DNA of 64,000 nt from Donghicola eburneus (GTDB lineage: Bacteria; Pseudomonadota; Alphaproteobacteria; Rhodobacterales; Rhodobacteraceae): positions 62,001 through 126,000 of the forward strand of contig NZ_FOXY01000002.1 in NCBI RefSeq assembly GCF_900115865.1, read 5' to 3'. Shown here one piece after another: positions 25,592-34,945 of the stretch. The notes beneath the pieces are model-generated. The model saw only the letters and a program-made list of their open reading frames with translations. It was not told the origin of the DNA and did no database searches. The stretch's first letter is position 1, and every line of letters begins with the position of its first letter. A program made the position numbers and the translations under genes.

Positions 25592-25717
25592 GGTCGCTCC
25601 TGATTGCCTATTGGGTTCAGTTTCGCAAAATGCACGCCAAAGGAGAATAATCTCTTAACGGCAGCTAACGTTCGCTTTGGGATGCGGCGATGTACCCTTA
25701 TGGGCACCCTGCCCCGT

Positions 25718-27154
25718 TCAGTCGCATAGATATGCGAGTCGCAGACCACCCCAGTGGCGTCCGTTGACGTAAATGGGCGCAGAGACGTCCTTCATCATGC
25801 GGAATTCGCCATTGCCCATGTCGCGGCGATAGGCCTGAAGCAGGAACGGACGCGTGCTTTTGCCCGCCGCCAAGCCGACCCGGTCGTCAAAGATTCGACG
25901 GTTGCGCGAGTTTGCAGTGTTCCACTCCACATCCCCAAAACGCTGGGGGTGGCTAAATTTCAAATTGTGGGTCGGAATGTAGCCGTTGCGGTCGATGGAC
26001 GCGCAAAACACCACCTTGTCCGAGAACTTGAGCAGGGGCTCTTGGAAGCTCGGCAGGATCGAATCCGTCAGATGCGTAAAGCGGGTCATGTGCTGAATCG
26101 GCGCGGTACCTTCGATCTGGACATAGTTATCGTCAAAGAGATCCCGCTCCGTCGCCCTACCCGCTTTGACCGCAGCATTGAGCGCTTCGGTAATCTGCGC
26201 CGCATAGGTTTTAACGGCATCGATATAGGGCGTGTCATACGTCTCGACCCCCAGCTGCGCGGACAGCGCCGTGAGGGTTTCAGCGTCGTCTGTGACCTCG
26301 AGCAAGGCGTCGTTCGCCTTGGCAAGGCTACCTGCGGATTGCTCCACGTTTACGATCAACTCGTCGATGTCCTTCTGGGTCGCCACGATCGACTGGTCGA
26401 TGGTGCCAGAGGCCGTCACGATATCCTGTTGTGCGACCCGCACCTTGCCAAGCGTCAAGGGGATGGCGTCGATTTCGCCCTCTACGCCGCTGGTTTTCTC
26501 GCTGATATCCCCGGCCAAAGCTGTGGCGCTTTCCGCATTGGCGCGCAGGGCCCCAAGCTCTTTGTTAAGCTGCTCGATAGTTTCGCCGATCTCGGCAGTC
26601 GCCTGCCCGGCTTGGTTCGACAGTTCCTTGACCTCGCCCGCGACCACCATGAAGCCTTTGCCATGCTGCCCTGCGCGCGCCGCTTCGATCGAAGCGTTCA
26701 GCGACAACAGGTTGGTCTGACGGGATATGCCAGCCACATGGCGCGAAACCTTGGCCACCTGATCCAGTGCCGCCTGCAGACCATCAAGCTGCCCCGCGAT
26801 TGCAGTGACTTGTTCAGTCAGGCGGTTCACGTCGGCCACCATGGCGCTTAGGTTTCCGCTGGTCGACGCCATGCGCCCCTCGGCCTCTTCAGAAATCCCC
26901 AAGGCGCGCTGAGCAGCAGAAGTGACCACGGCGCTCTGCTCGGACATCCCGAGGGCGCGATTGTGGATTTGCCTGAAGCGTTCGCTCTGTTCTTGGACCC
27001 GCGCGGCGGTGTCGTTCACATCCCCAGACACTTCGGCGATTGCGACACTCAGGGTTCCGACGCGATTTGCAATCCCTGCGATCGCAGACTTATCCTGCTC
27101 GGGCTGTTGCGGAGCGTGGTCGGCTGCGTTTGGAAACACCGCGATTTCGGCCAT
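25718..27154 (-). CDS. Soluble methyl-accepting chemotaxis-type protein with C-terminal sensor region
   Basis: A 478-residue protein without membrane helices. A long coiled coil with the MCP hairpin tip ([20 protein letters not shown] near 150, then EVKELSNQ) occupies about residues 20-290. The C-terminal ~150 residues look like a Cache-type sensor ending [19 protein letters not shown]; this is inferred from pattern only. Signalling-first, sensor-last is the reverse of classical receptors, but is known for some cytoplasmic receptors. ATG 27154 has GGGGGA a few bases upstream; a 63-residue longer form starting at 27343 is less likely. No che genes are nearby. Confidence 0.82.
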   Translation of the reverse strand: MAEIAVFPNAADHAPQQPEQDKSAIAGIANRVGTLSVAIAEVSGDVNDTAARVQEQSERFRQIHNRALGMSEQSAVVTSAAQRALGISEEAEGRMASTSGNLSAMVADVNRLTEQVTAIAGQLDGLQAALDQVAKVSRHVAGISRQTNLLSLNASIEAARAGQHGKGFMVVAGEVKELSNQAGQATAEIGETIEQLNKELGALRANAESATALAGDISEKTSGVEGEIDAIPLTLGKVRVAQQDIVTASGTIDQSIVATQKDIDELIVNVEQSAGSLAKANDALLEVTDDAETLTALSAQLGVETYDTPYIDAVKTYAAQITEALNAAVKAGRATERDLFDDNYVQIEGTAPIQHMTRFTHLTDSILPSFQEPLLKFSDKVVFCASIDRNGYIPTHNLKFSHPQRFGDVEWNTANSRNRRIFDDRVGLAAGKSTRPFLLQAYRRDMGNGEFRMMKDVSAPIYVNGRHWGGLRLAYLCD

Positions 27155-27628
27155 GATATCCCCCAGATACTGCCATTTTGGTTCTATATTGGACGAACGA
27201 CATATCGCGCCAAATCTATAGGACCATTCATCGATGGGATGGGTTTGGGACAGAGGGATAGGTTTGCGACATAAATTTTGGATAGCCTGCCGCGTGTGCG
27301 GGTTGGTAGGCTCGTGCTTACAGCGCATATGGGATTTGGCCAAAGAGGCTTCAGAGCTTGGGCTGAATGTCTTTCGCCGCGACTAACTGAGGAAACCGTG
27401 GCTCTGTAAAGATGTTAGAATTGGCAGGACCAGCGATTTGCCTGCCCTGCGGGACACGGCCAATGCGACGGATGGTGAGCGGTGCAAATGGCCGTCGCCT
27501 TCTGCAGTCTATCAAGAGCAAAGCAGCGTCACGGGCGCGGGTATCCTCTGATTTTCAACTTACAGCGACTGGACGCTCCAAGTGTACCGCTCACCGGAGC
27601 AAAGATCGTACAAGGCCCAACCAACACG
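27155..27628. other. Intergenic stretch between chemoreceptor and broken LysR gene
   Basis: This 474-base stretch should hold the chemoreceptor promoter. One short plus-strand frame at 27234-27386 (50 codons, with AGGA ten bases upstream and Cys-x2-Cys near residue 19) could encode a tiny zinc-ribbon-like protein, but support is weak. I see no RNA gene, repeat or other gene. Confidence 0.55.
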
Positions 27629-28515
27629 TTACTTCTTCAGAAAGTCTATCAATGCGCGCAGCGCGGGCGGGGTCTGACGGCGGCTTGGATGAAAGAGGCT
27701 GATGCCGTCGAAGGGTGGGCACCAGTCTTGGAGCACAGCCTCCAATCGCCCAGAGGCAAGGTCATCTGCCACATCCTCTTCCATATGCAGGCTAACGCTC
27801 TCTCCACTCCGGACAAGCGAGAGCGCAAGGTCGACGGAATTGCAGATCAGCCCGCCCTCGACGCGTTGCCGCAGCTCGCGCCCGTCTTTTTCGAACTCCC
27901 AAGGGCTGATGCTGCCGCTACTTAGGTTGTGGTAAGCGACGCAGCGGTGATTGCGCAGATCGCGCGGGTGTGTTGGGCGCCCGTGGCGGTCCCAGTAATC
28001 CGGCGTCGCCACCACGAGGTGCCGCAACGGCGGACCGACGCGAATGGCAATCATGTCTTTCTCTACGTCGTCGCCAAAGCGCAACCCGGCGTCGAACCCG
28101 TCGGCCACGATGTCCTGTAGTTTGTCGTCCACCGTCACCTGCACCGTGATTCCGGGATGGGCCACGAGGAAGGCTGGCAAACGCTGCGCAAGAAAAGTCG
28201 AGGCGATCCAGTGGAAGGTCGTCAGGCGCACGATCCCTTCGGGCGTGTCGCGAAACGCAGCAAGCGCCTCCAACCCCTCCTCGATATCAGTCAGGCGGGT
28301 GCTAGGCGGTTGAGCAGCGCCGCGCCTGCCTCTGTCGGTGCGACGGAGCGGGTGGACCGCGCCAGCAGCCGTACACCCAGACGGTCCTCAAGCCCACGCA
28401 TGGCATGGCTGAGGGCCGACGGCGAGACCCCGAGTTCTACCGCAGCGGCGGTGAAACTGCGCGTCCGAGCAACGGCAGCGAAAGCGCCAAGATCATTGAG
28501 CGGTGTCCGTGCCAT
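27629..28515 (-). pseudogene. LysR-family regulator broken by a single-base frameshift
   Basis: The N-terminal HTH (NDLGAFAAVARTRSFTAAAV and SPSALSHAMRGLEDRLGVRLL) is read from 28515 and ends at a TGA near 28291. The effector-binding domain is complete in another frame, from a LTDIEEGLEALAAF stretch to the stop at 27629. Restoring one base at about 28292-28300 (ACCCGCC-TGACT; an added C gives APALTD) rejoins a normal ~295-residue LysR protein. It is divergent from the chimeric oxidoreductase gene (94-base gap), which it presumably once controlled. A sequencing error in the C-rich run is possible, but the neighbouring genes are also damaged. Confidence 0.85.
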
Positions 28516-28609
28516 TACTGAATTATCCTCACAAGATTATGGCACCGTTAGCAGCTAATCGCCGACGCCGCAGCCCCTTACGTTGTCTCTCAACGCACAG
28601 GAGAGACGC

Positions 28610-29950
28610 ATGAACATGACCGACTACCGCCCTTTTGGCCGCTCTGGCCTGATCGTCAGTCCGCTGGCGCTTGGCACCATGACATTTGGCGCAGGCCGCT
28701 GGGGCACCGATGAACCCACGGCACGCGCGATCTTTGACACCTATGTCGAGGCTGGCGGCAACCTGATCGACACCGCTGATGTCTATTCGGGCGGCGAAAG
28801 CGAAAAAATGCTGGGCCGGTTCCTGAAGGACAGCGGGATACGCGACCGGCTGGTGGTCTCGACCAAGGCGGGCTTCTCGCGGTCCGAGGGCACGCCGATG
28901 CACGCGGGCAACGGCACCTACAACATCCGGCTCGGGATCGAAGGATCACTGAAGCGGCTCGGCGTGGACCGGATCGACCTGTACTGGGTGCATGTCTGGG
29001 ACCAGCTTACACCGGCCGAAGAGGTGCTGCGCACACTGTCCGATGCGGTCGCACGGGGCGATATCCTGCACTACGGCTTTTCCAACGCGCCGTCGTGGTA
29101 CGTGGCCAAGATCGCTACGCTGGCACGCGCCCATGGCCTGCCGGGGCCGATTGGCATCAGCGGTCTGTGGATGCGCGACATCCCTTTCTTTGATCCACAA
29201 TATGGCGATGCAGGACAGGTCTTCGAGCCGCTGACCTACATTACGGCTCTCGCAGCTGTGACGGACAGCATCACCCTTGGCACAGCAGGGATCGTTCTTC
29301 CCTTCCGCGAGCCAAACCTGCTGGCGCGACAAATCGCAAGCATCGCCCAGCTTTCTGGCGGACGCATAATTGCGGGTCTGTCCTCTGGCGACCGCCCCAA
29401 GGAATATCCGCTGTTCGACATCGATTTCGACACCCGCGCAGAGCGGTTTCGCGAGGCCTACGACCTTTACCGCCAGTTCACCGAGACCCATGCACCGGCC
29501 TACGAAACAAAGCACTTCGGTGCGTCCCCCGGTGGTTTCGACGTGTTACCAAAGCCCCCAGCCCGGCGGACACCTGCCATCGCTATCGGGCGCGCGGGGC
29601 AAGATTTGAAATGGATCGGCGCGCATATGGAAGGTCTCATCGTCCCCAGCCCGGCCGAGCCTGACCTGCCGCAGGCCGTGGCGGAGTGGCGGGCCACCAG
29701 CGGAGCGCCCTTCAAGCCCTATGGCATCGCCGGTTTCCTGCACCTGTCCCGCGACCGGGACCGCCCATTCGAACGCGTCCGTGCTGGCTTCAAGACCGGC
29801 AGCAAGGGACTGGCCGCGTTCATGGAGCGCGCAAGAGAGGCCGGCGTTAACCACATCGCGCTGAATCCCCGCTTCACGCCCCGGCCCATGACCGAGGTGC
29901 TGGACGATCTCGAACGCGACGTGCTGCCGCGTTTCCCTTCTCTAACCTGA
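28610..29950 (+). CDS. In-frame chimera: aldo/keto reductase N-terminal half fused to truncated luciferase-like monooxygenase
   Basis: The 446-residue product joins two families. Residues 1-182 are an aldo/keto reductase with Asp54, Tyr59 (DTADVYSGGESEKML), Lys86 and His128, stopping at LARAHGLPGPIG where the rest of the AKR barrel should follow. From residue ~183 (ISGLWMRDIPFFDPQYGDAG) the sequence is a bacterial-luciferase-type oxidoreductase lacking its first ~56 residues; it aligns with the intact LLM gene at 31.5 kb throughout. The most economical origin is an in-frame deletion between adjacent AKR and LLM genes. The ribosome binding site AGGAGA is intact. It is probably non-functional or altered, because the pieces do not add up to one clean (beta/alpha)8 barrel. 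Confidence 0.85.
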   Translation: MNMTDYRPFGRSGLIVSPLALGTMTFGAGRWGTDEPTARAIFDTYVEAGGNLIDTADVYSGGESEKMLGRFLKDSGIRDRLVVSTKAGFSRSEGTPMHAGNGTYNIRLGIEGSLKRLGVDRIDLYWVHVWDQLTPAEEVLRTLSDAVARGDILHYGFSNAPSWYVAKIATLARAHGLPGPIGISGLWMRDIPFFDPQYGDAGQVFEPLTYITALAAVTDSITLGTAGIVLPFREPNLLARQIASIAQLSGGRIIAGLSSGDRPKEYPLFDIDFDTRAERFREAYDLYRQFTETHAPAYETKHFGASPGGFDVLPKPPARRTPAIAIGRAGQDLKWIGAHMEGLIVPSPAEPDLPQAVAEWRATSGAPFKPYGIAGFLHLSRDRDRPFERVRAGFKTGSKGLAAFMERAREAGVNHIALNPRFTPRPMTEVLDDLERDVLPRFPSLT

Positions 29951-29965
29951 TCCAAGGACGACGAC

Positions 29966-31079
29966 ATGTCCCTACTCTTCACCCCCTACGACCTTGCCGG
30001 TCTGACCCTGCCGAACCGCATCGTCATGGCGCCTATGACCCGCTCTCGGGCGGCGGGCGCCTGACGCTCAGACCGCGCTCTATTACGCGCAGCGCGCCAG
30101 CGCGGGTTTGCTGATCACCGAAGGCGCGCCAGTCAGTCAGGAAGGCACCGGTTATCTCTACACCCCTGGCATCTACACCGACACACAGGAGGCTGCCTGG
30201 GCCAAGGTCACTCAGGCCGTGCACGACCGCGGCGGACGCATATTCTTGCAGCTCTGGCACGTTGGGCGCGTTTCGCACACGTCCCTGCAACCGGATGGGT
30301 CAGCACCAGTTTCCGCCAGTGCGCAGCGTGCCGAAGGGGCGTTTTCCTTCGCTATTGGTCCGGATGGAAAACCGGGGCAGCAGCCCGCCTCCATGCCCCG
30401 TGCTCTGCTGACCACAGAGATCGCCCGCATCACGGACGATTTCGTGACCGCTGCCCGCCGCGCGACGCGCGCAGGTTTTGATGGGGTCGAGATCCATGGT
30501 GCAAACAGCTATCTCTTTGAGCAGTTCCTGAACGCTAACTCTAACCAGCGCACCGACCGTTACGGCGGCAGCATCGAGAACCGCATGCGTTTCCTGCTGG
30601 AAACCATCGACGCCGTCGCGTCCGAGATCGGGATGAACCGCGTGGGCGTCCGGATTTCGCCCTTCGGACGGCTCTCGGGGATGCAGGGGTATGACGATGA
30701 AGCCGAAACTTGGCTTGCCGTCGCCAAGGCGCTCGAAATACGCCAGCCCGCCTATGTGCATCTCAGCGACCAATTGACCATAGGTGGCGAGGCCATGCCC
30801 AAAGGCTTCCCCGCGCAGTTCTGCGAAACGTTCACTGGAACGCTGATCGCCGCTGGCGGCTTCACTCAAGAGACCGGTGAACAAGCCCTGAAGGACGGCG
30901 CACTGGACCTGATCGCCTATGGCAAACCCTTCATCGCCAACCCTGACCTCGTCGAGTGAATGCAGAACGGCTGGCCCATAGCTACAGCCCCACGCGAGGC
31001 TTTTTACGGCGGCACGGGCGCGTCCGGATACACGGATTTCCCGACTTGGGACAAAGAGAAAGACAATCAGAATGACTGA
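29966..31079 (+). pseudogene. Old-yellow-enzyme-family NADH:flavin oxidoreductase with frameshift and nonsense codon
   Basis: The start (ATG 29966 after AAGGACGACGAC) and N-terminus FTPYDLAGLTLPNRIVMAPM are normal for OYE proteins. The frame is lost at the TGA at 30062-30064 and resumes in +1 as DAQTALYYAQRASAGLLITEG; two missing bases in a GC run explain it. The body is intact (WHVGRVSH, DGVEIHGANSYLFEQFLN). A second lesion is the in-frame TGA at 30957 in LVE-stop-MQNGWPIATAPREAFYGG, where CGA (Arg) is expected. Family-typical sequence continues to the TGA at 31077, inside the next gene. Two independent lesions make this a true pseudogene. Confidence 0.9.
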
Positions 31080-31521
31080 CACCCGAGACGCCCGCATATC
31101 CGCAATGCTGGACCGCGAAGATATCCGCACCCTACGTCTGCTCTACAGTGCCCTGCTGGACAGCAATGCAGCTGATCGGATGGAGGAAGTGTTTACCGAA
31201 GATGCGGAGGTGACCGTGACCGTGGGCACGATGAAGGGACTAGACGAGATCAAGCGCAGCCTGCGCGATGCTTATCAGACGTTCGACACTCGCCACGCCG
31301 GACATTTCCCATTTATCCACGCCATCGCCAACCACGAGGTCACGCTGACCGGCCCCGACACTGCGAAAGGTAGCTGTTACCTACTGGACTTTGTCACCGA
31401 CCGTCCCGGCGCGCAGCATCCCTTCCTGCTACTGGGCCGCTACGAGAACGACTATGTCCGCGTGAGTGGTGAATGGCGCATCCAAAGGTCCGTGCTGGAC
31501 GTTCTTTGGCCCCAAGATTGA
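31072..31521 (+). CDS. SnoaL-like (NTF2-fold) protein
   Basis: A 149-residue cytoplasmic protein with the SnoaL-like layout: an N-terminal helix pair (DREDIRTLRLLYSALLDSNA), a conserved EVFTEDAEVTVT strand and a terminal GEWRIQRSVLDVLW strand. Such proteins act as polyketide cyclases, dehydratases or small-molecule binders; the substrate here is unknown. The ATG overlaps the original end of the OYE pseudogene, so the genes once formed a unit. It has no visible lesion. Confidence 0.8.
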   Translation: MTDTRDARISAMLDREDIRTLRLLYSALLDSNAADRMEEVFTEDAEVTVTVGTMKGLDEIKRSLRDAYQTFDTRHAGHFPFIHAIANHEVTLTGPDTAKGSCYLLDFVTDRPGAQHPFLLLGRYENDYVRVSGEWRIQRSVLDVLWPQD

Positions 31522-31534
31522 CCGAGGCTCCCCA

Positions 31535-32488
31535 ATGTTTGACACCACAACAACACCCGACAGCTTTGCCCGCGTGTTCACCAAGGGCCGCCTATCCATT
31601 GGCCTGATCACACCGCTCGAGGCCTATCCCGAGAGTCCTTTCCCAACGCTAAAAGACCATCAACAGGCTGCCAAGCAGGCTGAGGACGCAAGCTTCAGCA
31701 GCCTTTGGATTCGCGATGTGCCATTTTATGACCCGAATTTCGGCGACGCAGCGCAGATGCTCGATCCCTTTGTCTACGCCGGCTATCTCGCGGCGGTGAC
31801 CGAGCGCATCACGCTCGGCACCACCGGGATCGTTTTGCCACTTCGGGAGCCAGTGGCAGTGGCCAAGCAAGCCTTGTCCGTCGACCAACTGACCGACGGG
31901 CGGTTCGTACTGGGTCTGTCAACCGGCGATCGCCCCGTGGAATATCCCGCCTTCAACATCGATTTTGAGGATCGGGCTGCGCGTTACCGCGAGGCCATCG
32001 AAGTCATCCGAACTCTGTCCGAAAATCATTTTCCCAAGGCCGAAACGATGCGTTTTGGCACGTTTTCCGGTACCCTCGACATGCACCCGAAGCCCATCCA
32101 TGGCCGCCTGCCGATCATGGCTGTAGGCCGCTCGGGGCAGCCAATCGAATGGCTGGCTCAAAATGTAGATGCATGGGTTTGGGCGGTGGATGAGAGCGCA
32201 GCCATCCGAGAAATCCTCTCGGCGCTGCAAACCTCTGCCCTAGATGGCCGCCCACCCGCTTACGGCTACTCGACGTTCTTCGACCTCGACCCGAACCCCG
32301 ACGCGCCCTACCAGCGATTCTACAACGTGGTGCGGATTGGACGAAAAGCGCTGATCGAGCGGTTGCTGCATCATCGCGACCTTGGTGTCCAACACGTTGC
32401 ACTGAACCTCAAACCGTCGCGCCGTTCGGCGCAGTCAGTTATCGCGGAAATGGGCACCCACGTCTTGCCAGCGCTCGAAGCCGCATAA
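31535..32488 (+). CDS. Luciferase-like monooxygenase (LLM) class oxidoreductase
   Basis: A 317-residue F420/FMN-dependent-type (beta/alpha)8 oxidoreductase. ATG 31535 has GAGG seven bases upstream; an earlier in-frame start at 31466 would overlap the SnoaL gene. Family landmarks are SLWIRDVPFYDPNFGDAAQ, ITLGTTGIVLPLREP and LGLSTGDRPVEYPAF. It is a full-length paralogue of the truncated LLM part of the chimera at 28.6 kb. The flavin substrate and partner are not evident. Confidence 0.88.
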   Translation: MFDTTTTPDSFARVFTKGRLSIGLITPLEAYPESPFPTLKDHQQAAKQAEDASFSSLWIRDVPFYDPNFGDAAQMLDPFVYAGYLAAVTERITLGTTGIVLPLREPVAVAKQALSVDQLTDGRFVLGLSTGDRPVEYPAFNIDFEDRAARYREAIEVIRTLSENHFPKAETMRFGTFSGTLDMHPKPIHGRLPIMAVGRSGQPIEWLAQNVDAWVWAVDESAAIREILSALQTSALDGRPPAYGYSTFFDLDPNPDAPYQRFYNVVRIGRKALIERLLHHRDLGVQHVALNLKPSRRSAQSVIAEMGTHVLPALEAA

Positions 32489-33010
32489 CGGAACAGGCAG
32501 GAAACGGCGCAGAACGGGGTCGTATCGCGGCCGTCTGGGCCAAAGGTGACACGCAGACATTGCCCAACACCATTCGCCCAGACTCCCTTGGTTCGCGCCA
32601 AGCATGGGACGCTATGCGCCTTGATCCGTTGAGAGAAGTAGCGCGCCTCTCAGAGTTTCAGCCACGTCGCTTGGGACGGTTTAGAGAGCGTTGGTCGCAC
32701 TGCTGCCCCTCCTCCCGATGGCCTGAGCCTGTACTGCTGCGGGAAGCCAATTTGCTGCAGCCTCAGACGATACCAAAATTCGTCCGGTTGCTGAGTAGCC
32801 TGATGCGCACTGGCATAGGCCACGCACGGCGTCTTGGTTCGGAGGGAATGCTGGATTCGGGGTGGCAGAAAGTGCTGGGACAGGTCAGCCGGATCGCCCC
32901 AACTGAAATGGAACATGCCGTCTTTGACGAACGCACCTGAAACTAAATTAGTTTCTGAAGGCTCCAGCGCGTGCAAGAGCTGAATTCTGACAATGGCTTA
33001 GAAAGAAAAG
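32489..33010. other. Non-coding stretch with possible degenerate ORF
   Basis: This 522-base stretch lies between the LLM gene and tRNA-Arg. A minus-strand frame (32650-32976) reads as plausible protein with a run PDEFWYRLRLQQIGF, and a plus-strand frame overlaps it at 32560-32940, but neither has a convincing start or a family I can name. It may be the remnant of a mobile or lost gene beside a tRNA. No terminal repeats were found by eye. Confidence 0.45.
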
Positions 33011-33087
33011 TGGCGCACCCATGAGGATTCGAACCTCAGGCCTCTGCCTTCGGAGGGCAGCGCTCTATCCAGCTGAGCTATGGGTGC
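33011..33087 (-). tRNA. tRNA-Arg (anticodon CCG)
   Basis: Read on the minus strand, GCACCCA pairs with TGGGTGC to form the acceptor stem, and the discriminator G is followed by an encoded CCA (complement of 33011-33013). The D-arm (AGCTCAGCTGGATAGAGC), the TTCGAAT T-loop and the anticodon loop CTCCGAA on a CTGCC/GGCAG stem are all present. Anticodon CCG reads CGG. Confidence 0.97.
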
Positions 33088-33133
33088 CTAGAGGGGGGAA
33101 TAGCAGGGCCATCACAGCCCCGCAATCGCAAAA

Positions 33134-34354
33134 TTAGCCCAAGAGTTCCTGAGCCAGCTCGAGTGCATCGACCAGAGCATCGACTTCTGCGGTGGTGTTG
33201 TACGCGGCAAAGGACGCGCGGCAGCTGGCGGTGATGCCCAGATGTTCCATAAGGGGGCCACAGCAGTGGTGACCTGCGCGCACGGCGACGCCCTTTTTGT
33301 CAAGGATGGTCGAGATGTCATGCGCATGCGCAGCCCCCGACATGGTGAAGCTGAAGATCGCGCCCTTGCCCGGCGCGGTGCCCTGCACTTGCAGCCAGTT
33401 CAGGCCTAGCAGACGTTCCTGCGCGTAGTCACGCAACGCGGCCTCATGAGCAGCGATGTTCTCCATCCCGACGCCCATCATCCAGTCCAGCGCGACACCC
33501 AGACCGATTTGCTGGACGATACCGGGCGTACCAGCCTCTAGCATCATCGGGGTGTCATTGTAGCTGACCGCATCCTTGGACACTTCGCGGATCATGTCGC
33601 CGCCGCCCATAAAGGGGCGCATCTCGGCCAGACGTTCTTTGGCGATGAAAATCGCACCCGAACCAGAGGGACCATACAGTTTGTGCCCCGTGATCGCGTA
33701 GAAATCGCAGCCGATATCCTGCACGTCCACAGGCATGTGGACAGAGCCCTGAGAGCCGTCGACCAGGACAGGCACACCGCGCTCTTTGGCGGCAGCACAG
33801 ATAGTTTTGACGTCGACCACGGTGCCCAGAACGTTCGACATTTGGGTGATCGCAACCAGCTTGGTCTTGGAGCCGATGGCGTCAATGACCTTCTGCGGAT
33901 CAAGACTGCCGTCCACTTCGGGATCGACCCACTTCAGAACGATCCCCTGACGTTCCCGCAGGAAGTGCCATGGCACGATGTTGGCGTGGTGCTCCATCGT
34001 CGACAGGACGATCTCGTCACCCGCTTCCATACGGGGCATGGCCCAACCGTAGGCGACCGTGTTGATGCCCTCGGTCGTGCCGGTGTTCATCACGATCTCG
34101 TCCTCGGACGGGGCGTTCAGAAACTTGGCCACAATCCCGCGGACACCTTCGTATTTTTCGGTCGCAAGGTTGGACAGGTAGTGCAGCCCGCGGTGCACGT
34201 TCGCGTATTCCTCGGAATAGGCGCGGGTGATCGCGTCAATGACGACCTGAGGCTTTTGTGAACTGGCGCCGTTGTCCAGATAAACCAGCGGCTTCCCATT
34301 CACCTGCCGCGACAGGATCGGAAATTCAGCGCGGATGTCGTTTACATCAAACAT
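33134..34354 (-). CDS. sufS: Cysteine desulfurase SufS
   Basis: SufS releases persulfide sulfur from cysteine for iron-sulfur cluster assembly. This 406-residue group-II desulfurase has PLP Lys225 in ITGHKLYGPSG and catalytic Cys364 in RAGHHCCGPLME. It is the last gene of the suf operon, 21 bases after a YIP1-family gene, rather than next to sufD as in E. coli. A second, IscS-like desulfurase lies at the other end of the same operon. Confidence 0.95.
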   Translation of the reverse strand: MFDVNDIRAEFPILSRQVNGKPLVYLDNGASSQKPQVVIDAITRAYSEEYANVHRGLHYLSNLATEKYEGVRGIVAKFLNAPSEDEIVMNTGTTEGINTVAYGWAMPRMEAGDEIVLSTMEHHANIVPWHFLRERQGIVLKWVDPEVDGSLDPQKVIDAIGSKTKLVAITQMSNVLGTVVDVKTICAAAKERGVPVLVDGSQGSVHMPVDVQDIGCDFYAITGHKLYGPSGSGAIFIAKERLAEMRPFMGGGDMIREVSKDAVSYNDTPMMLEAGTPGIVQQIGLGVALDWMMGVGMENIAAHEAALRDYAQERLLGLNWLQVQGTAPGKGAIFSFTMSGAAHAHDISTILDKKGVAVRAGHHCCGPLMEHLGITASCRASFAAYNTTAEVDALVDALELAQELLG

Positions 34355-34375
34355 AGGACAGAGCCTCCGATAGGA

Positions 34376-34936
34376 TTACACACCAAGCAAGGCGAGCAGG
34401 ATGATCATGCCGAAGGTAATGCCGGCAAAGCCGAAGACCACCGTAGCGATGGCGCGACCTGTTGTCTCGAACCCGTGTGCGACTTTGATAAATCTGACGG
34501 TCAGCCACAGCGCGTAGCCTATCACGATCAGGGAAAACAGAGAGCCCAGAGCCGGAATGGCCAAGGCCAGAACACTCTGCGGGATTTGCAGGGCGATCAG
34601 AATGATTTGGGTCCACGACATGAGCAGGACGATCTGATCCATCCGCGCCGTCCCCTCAAGCGCGCGCCCTGCCCCCAGCATCGCCAATGACATGATGCCA
34701 AGATTTGCGGCCATCATAACAGTCAGCAGGAACGGCGTCAGGACCGAGCCCATGCCCGTGGGCAGCAGCAACTCGGTCCCAAAGAACATCATCACGCTGG
34801 AAATCACCGTCAGCCCGAACAACAGCCAGACCGCCCGTGTGGGCAGGTTCATGGCGAGCAGCCCTTTGGCAACCTCGTCAGGATCGCGGAAGGTGGCCAG
34901 AATAAGCTGCCAGAGGAAAGAAGTGTTCAGTGTCAT
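34376..34936 (-). CDS. YIP1-family membrane protein (first of a tandem pair by coordinate)
   Basis: A 186-residue protein with about five hydrophobic helices and the N-terminal ATFRDPDEVAKGLLAMNLP lead-in seen in bacterial YIP1-family proteins. Function is unknown. It is embedded between sufD and sufS with only short spacers (9 bases to the other YIP1 gene, 21 to sufS), so it is transcribed with Fe-S biogenesis genes. Confidence 0.8.
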   Translation of the reverse strand: MTLNTSFLWQLILATFRDPDEVAKGLLAMNLPTRAVWLLFGLTVISSVMMFFGTELLLPTGMGSVLTPFLLTVMMAANLGIMSLAMLGAGRALEGTARMDQIVLLMSWTQIILIALQIPQSVLALAIPALGSLFSLIVIGYALWLTVRFIKVAHGFETTGRAIATVVFGFAGITFGMIILLALLGV

Positions 34937-34945
34937 GGCCTGTCA

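Noticed and set aside
25655-25669. TTAA-N7-TAAC upstream of the small membrane-protein gene, resembling a CtrA box.
   Set aside because: The second half-site does not match TTAA, and such near matches are common by chance.
27234-27386. A 50-codon plus-strand frame with Cys-x2-Cys, possibly a tiny zinc-ribbon protein.
   Set aside because: The ribosome binding site is weak and distant, the frame lies in the chemoreceptor promoter region, and no family is recognisable; kept only as a note in the gap entry.
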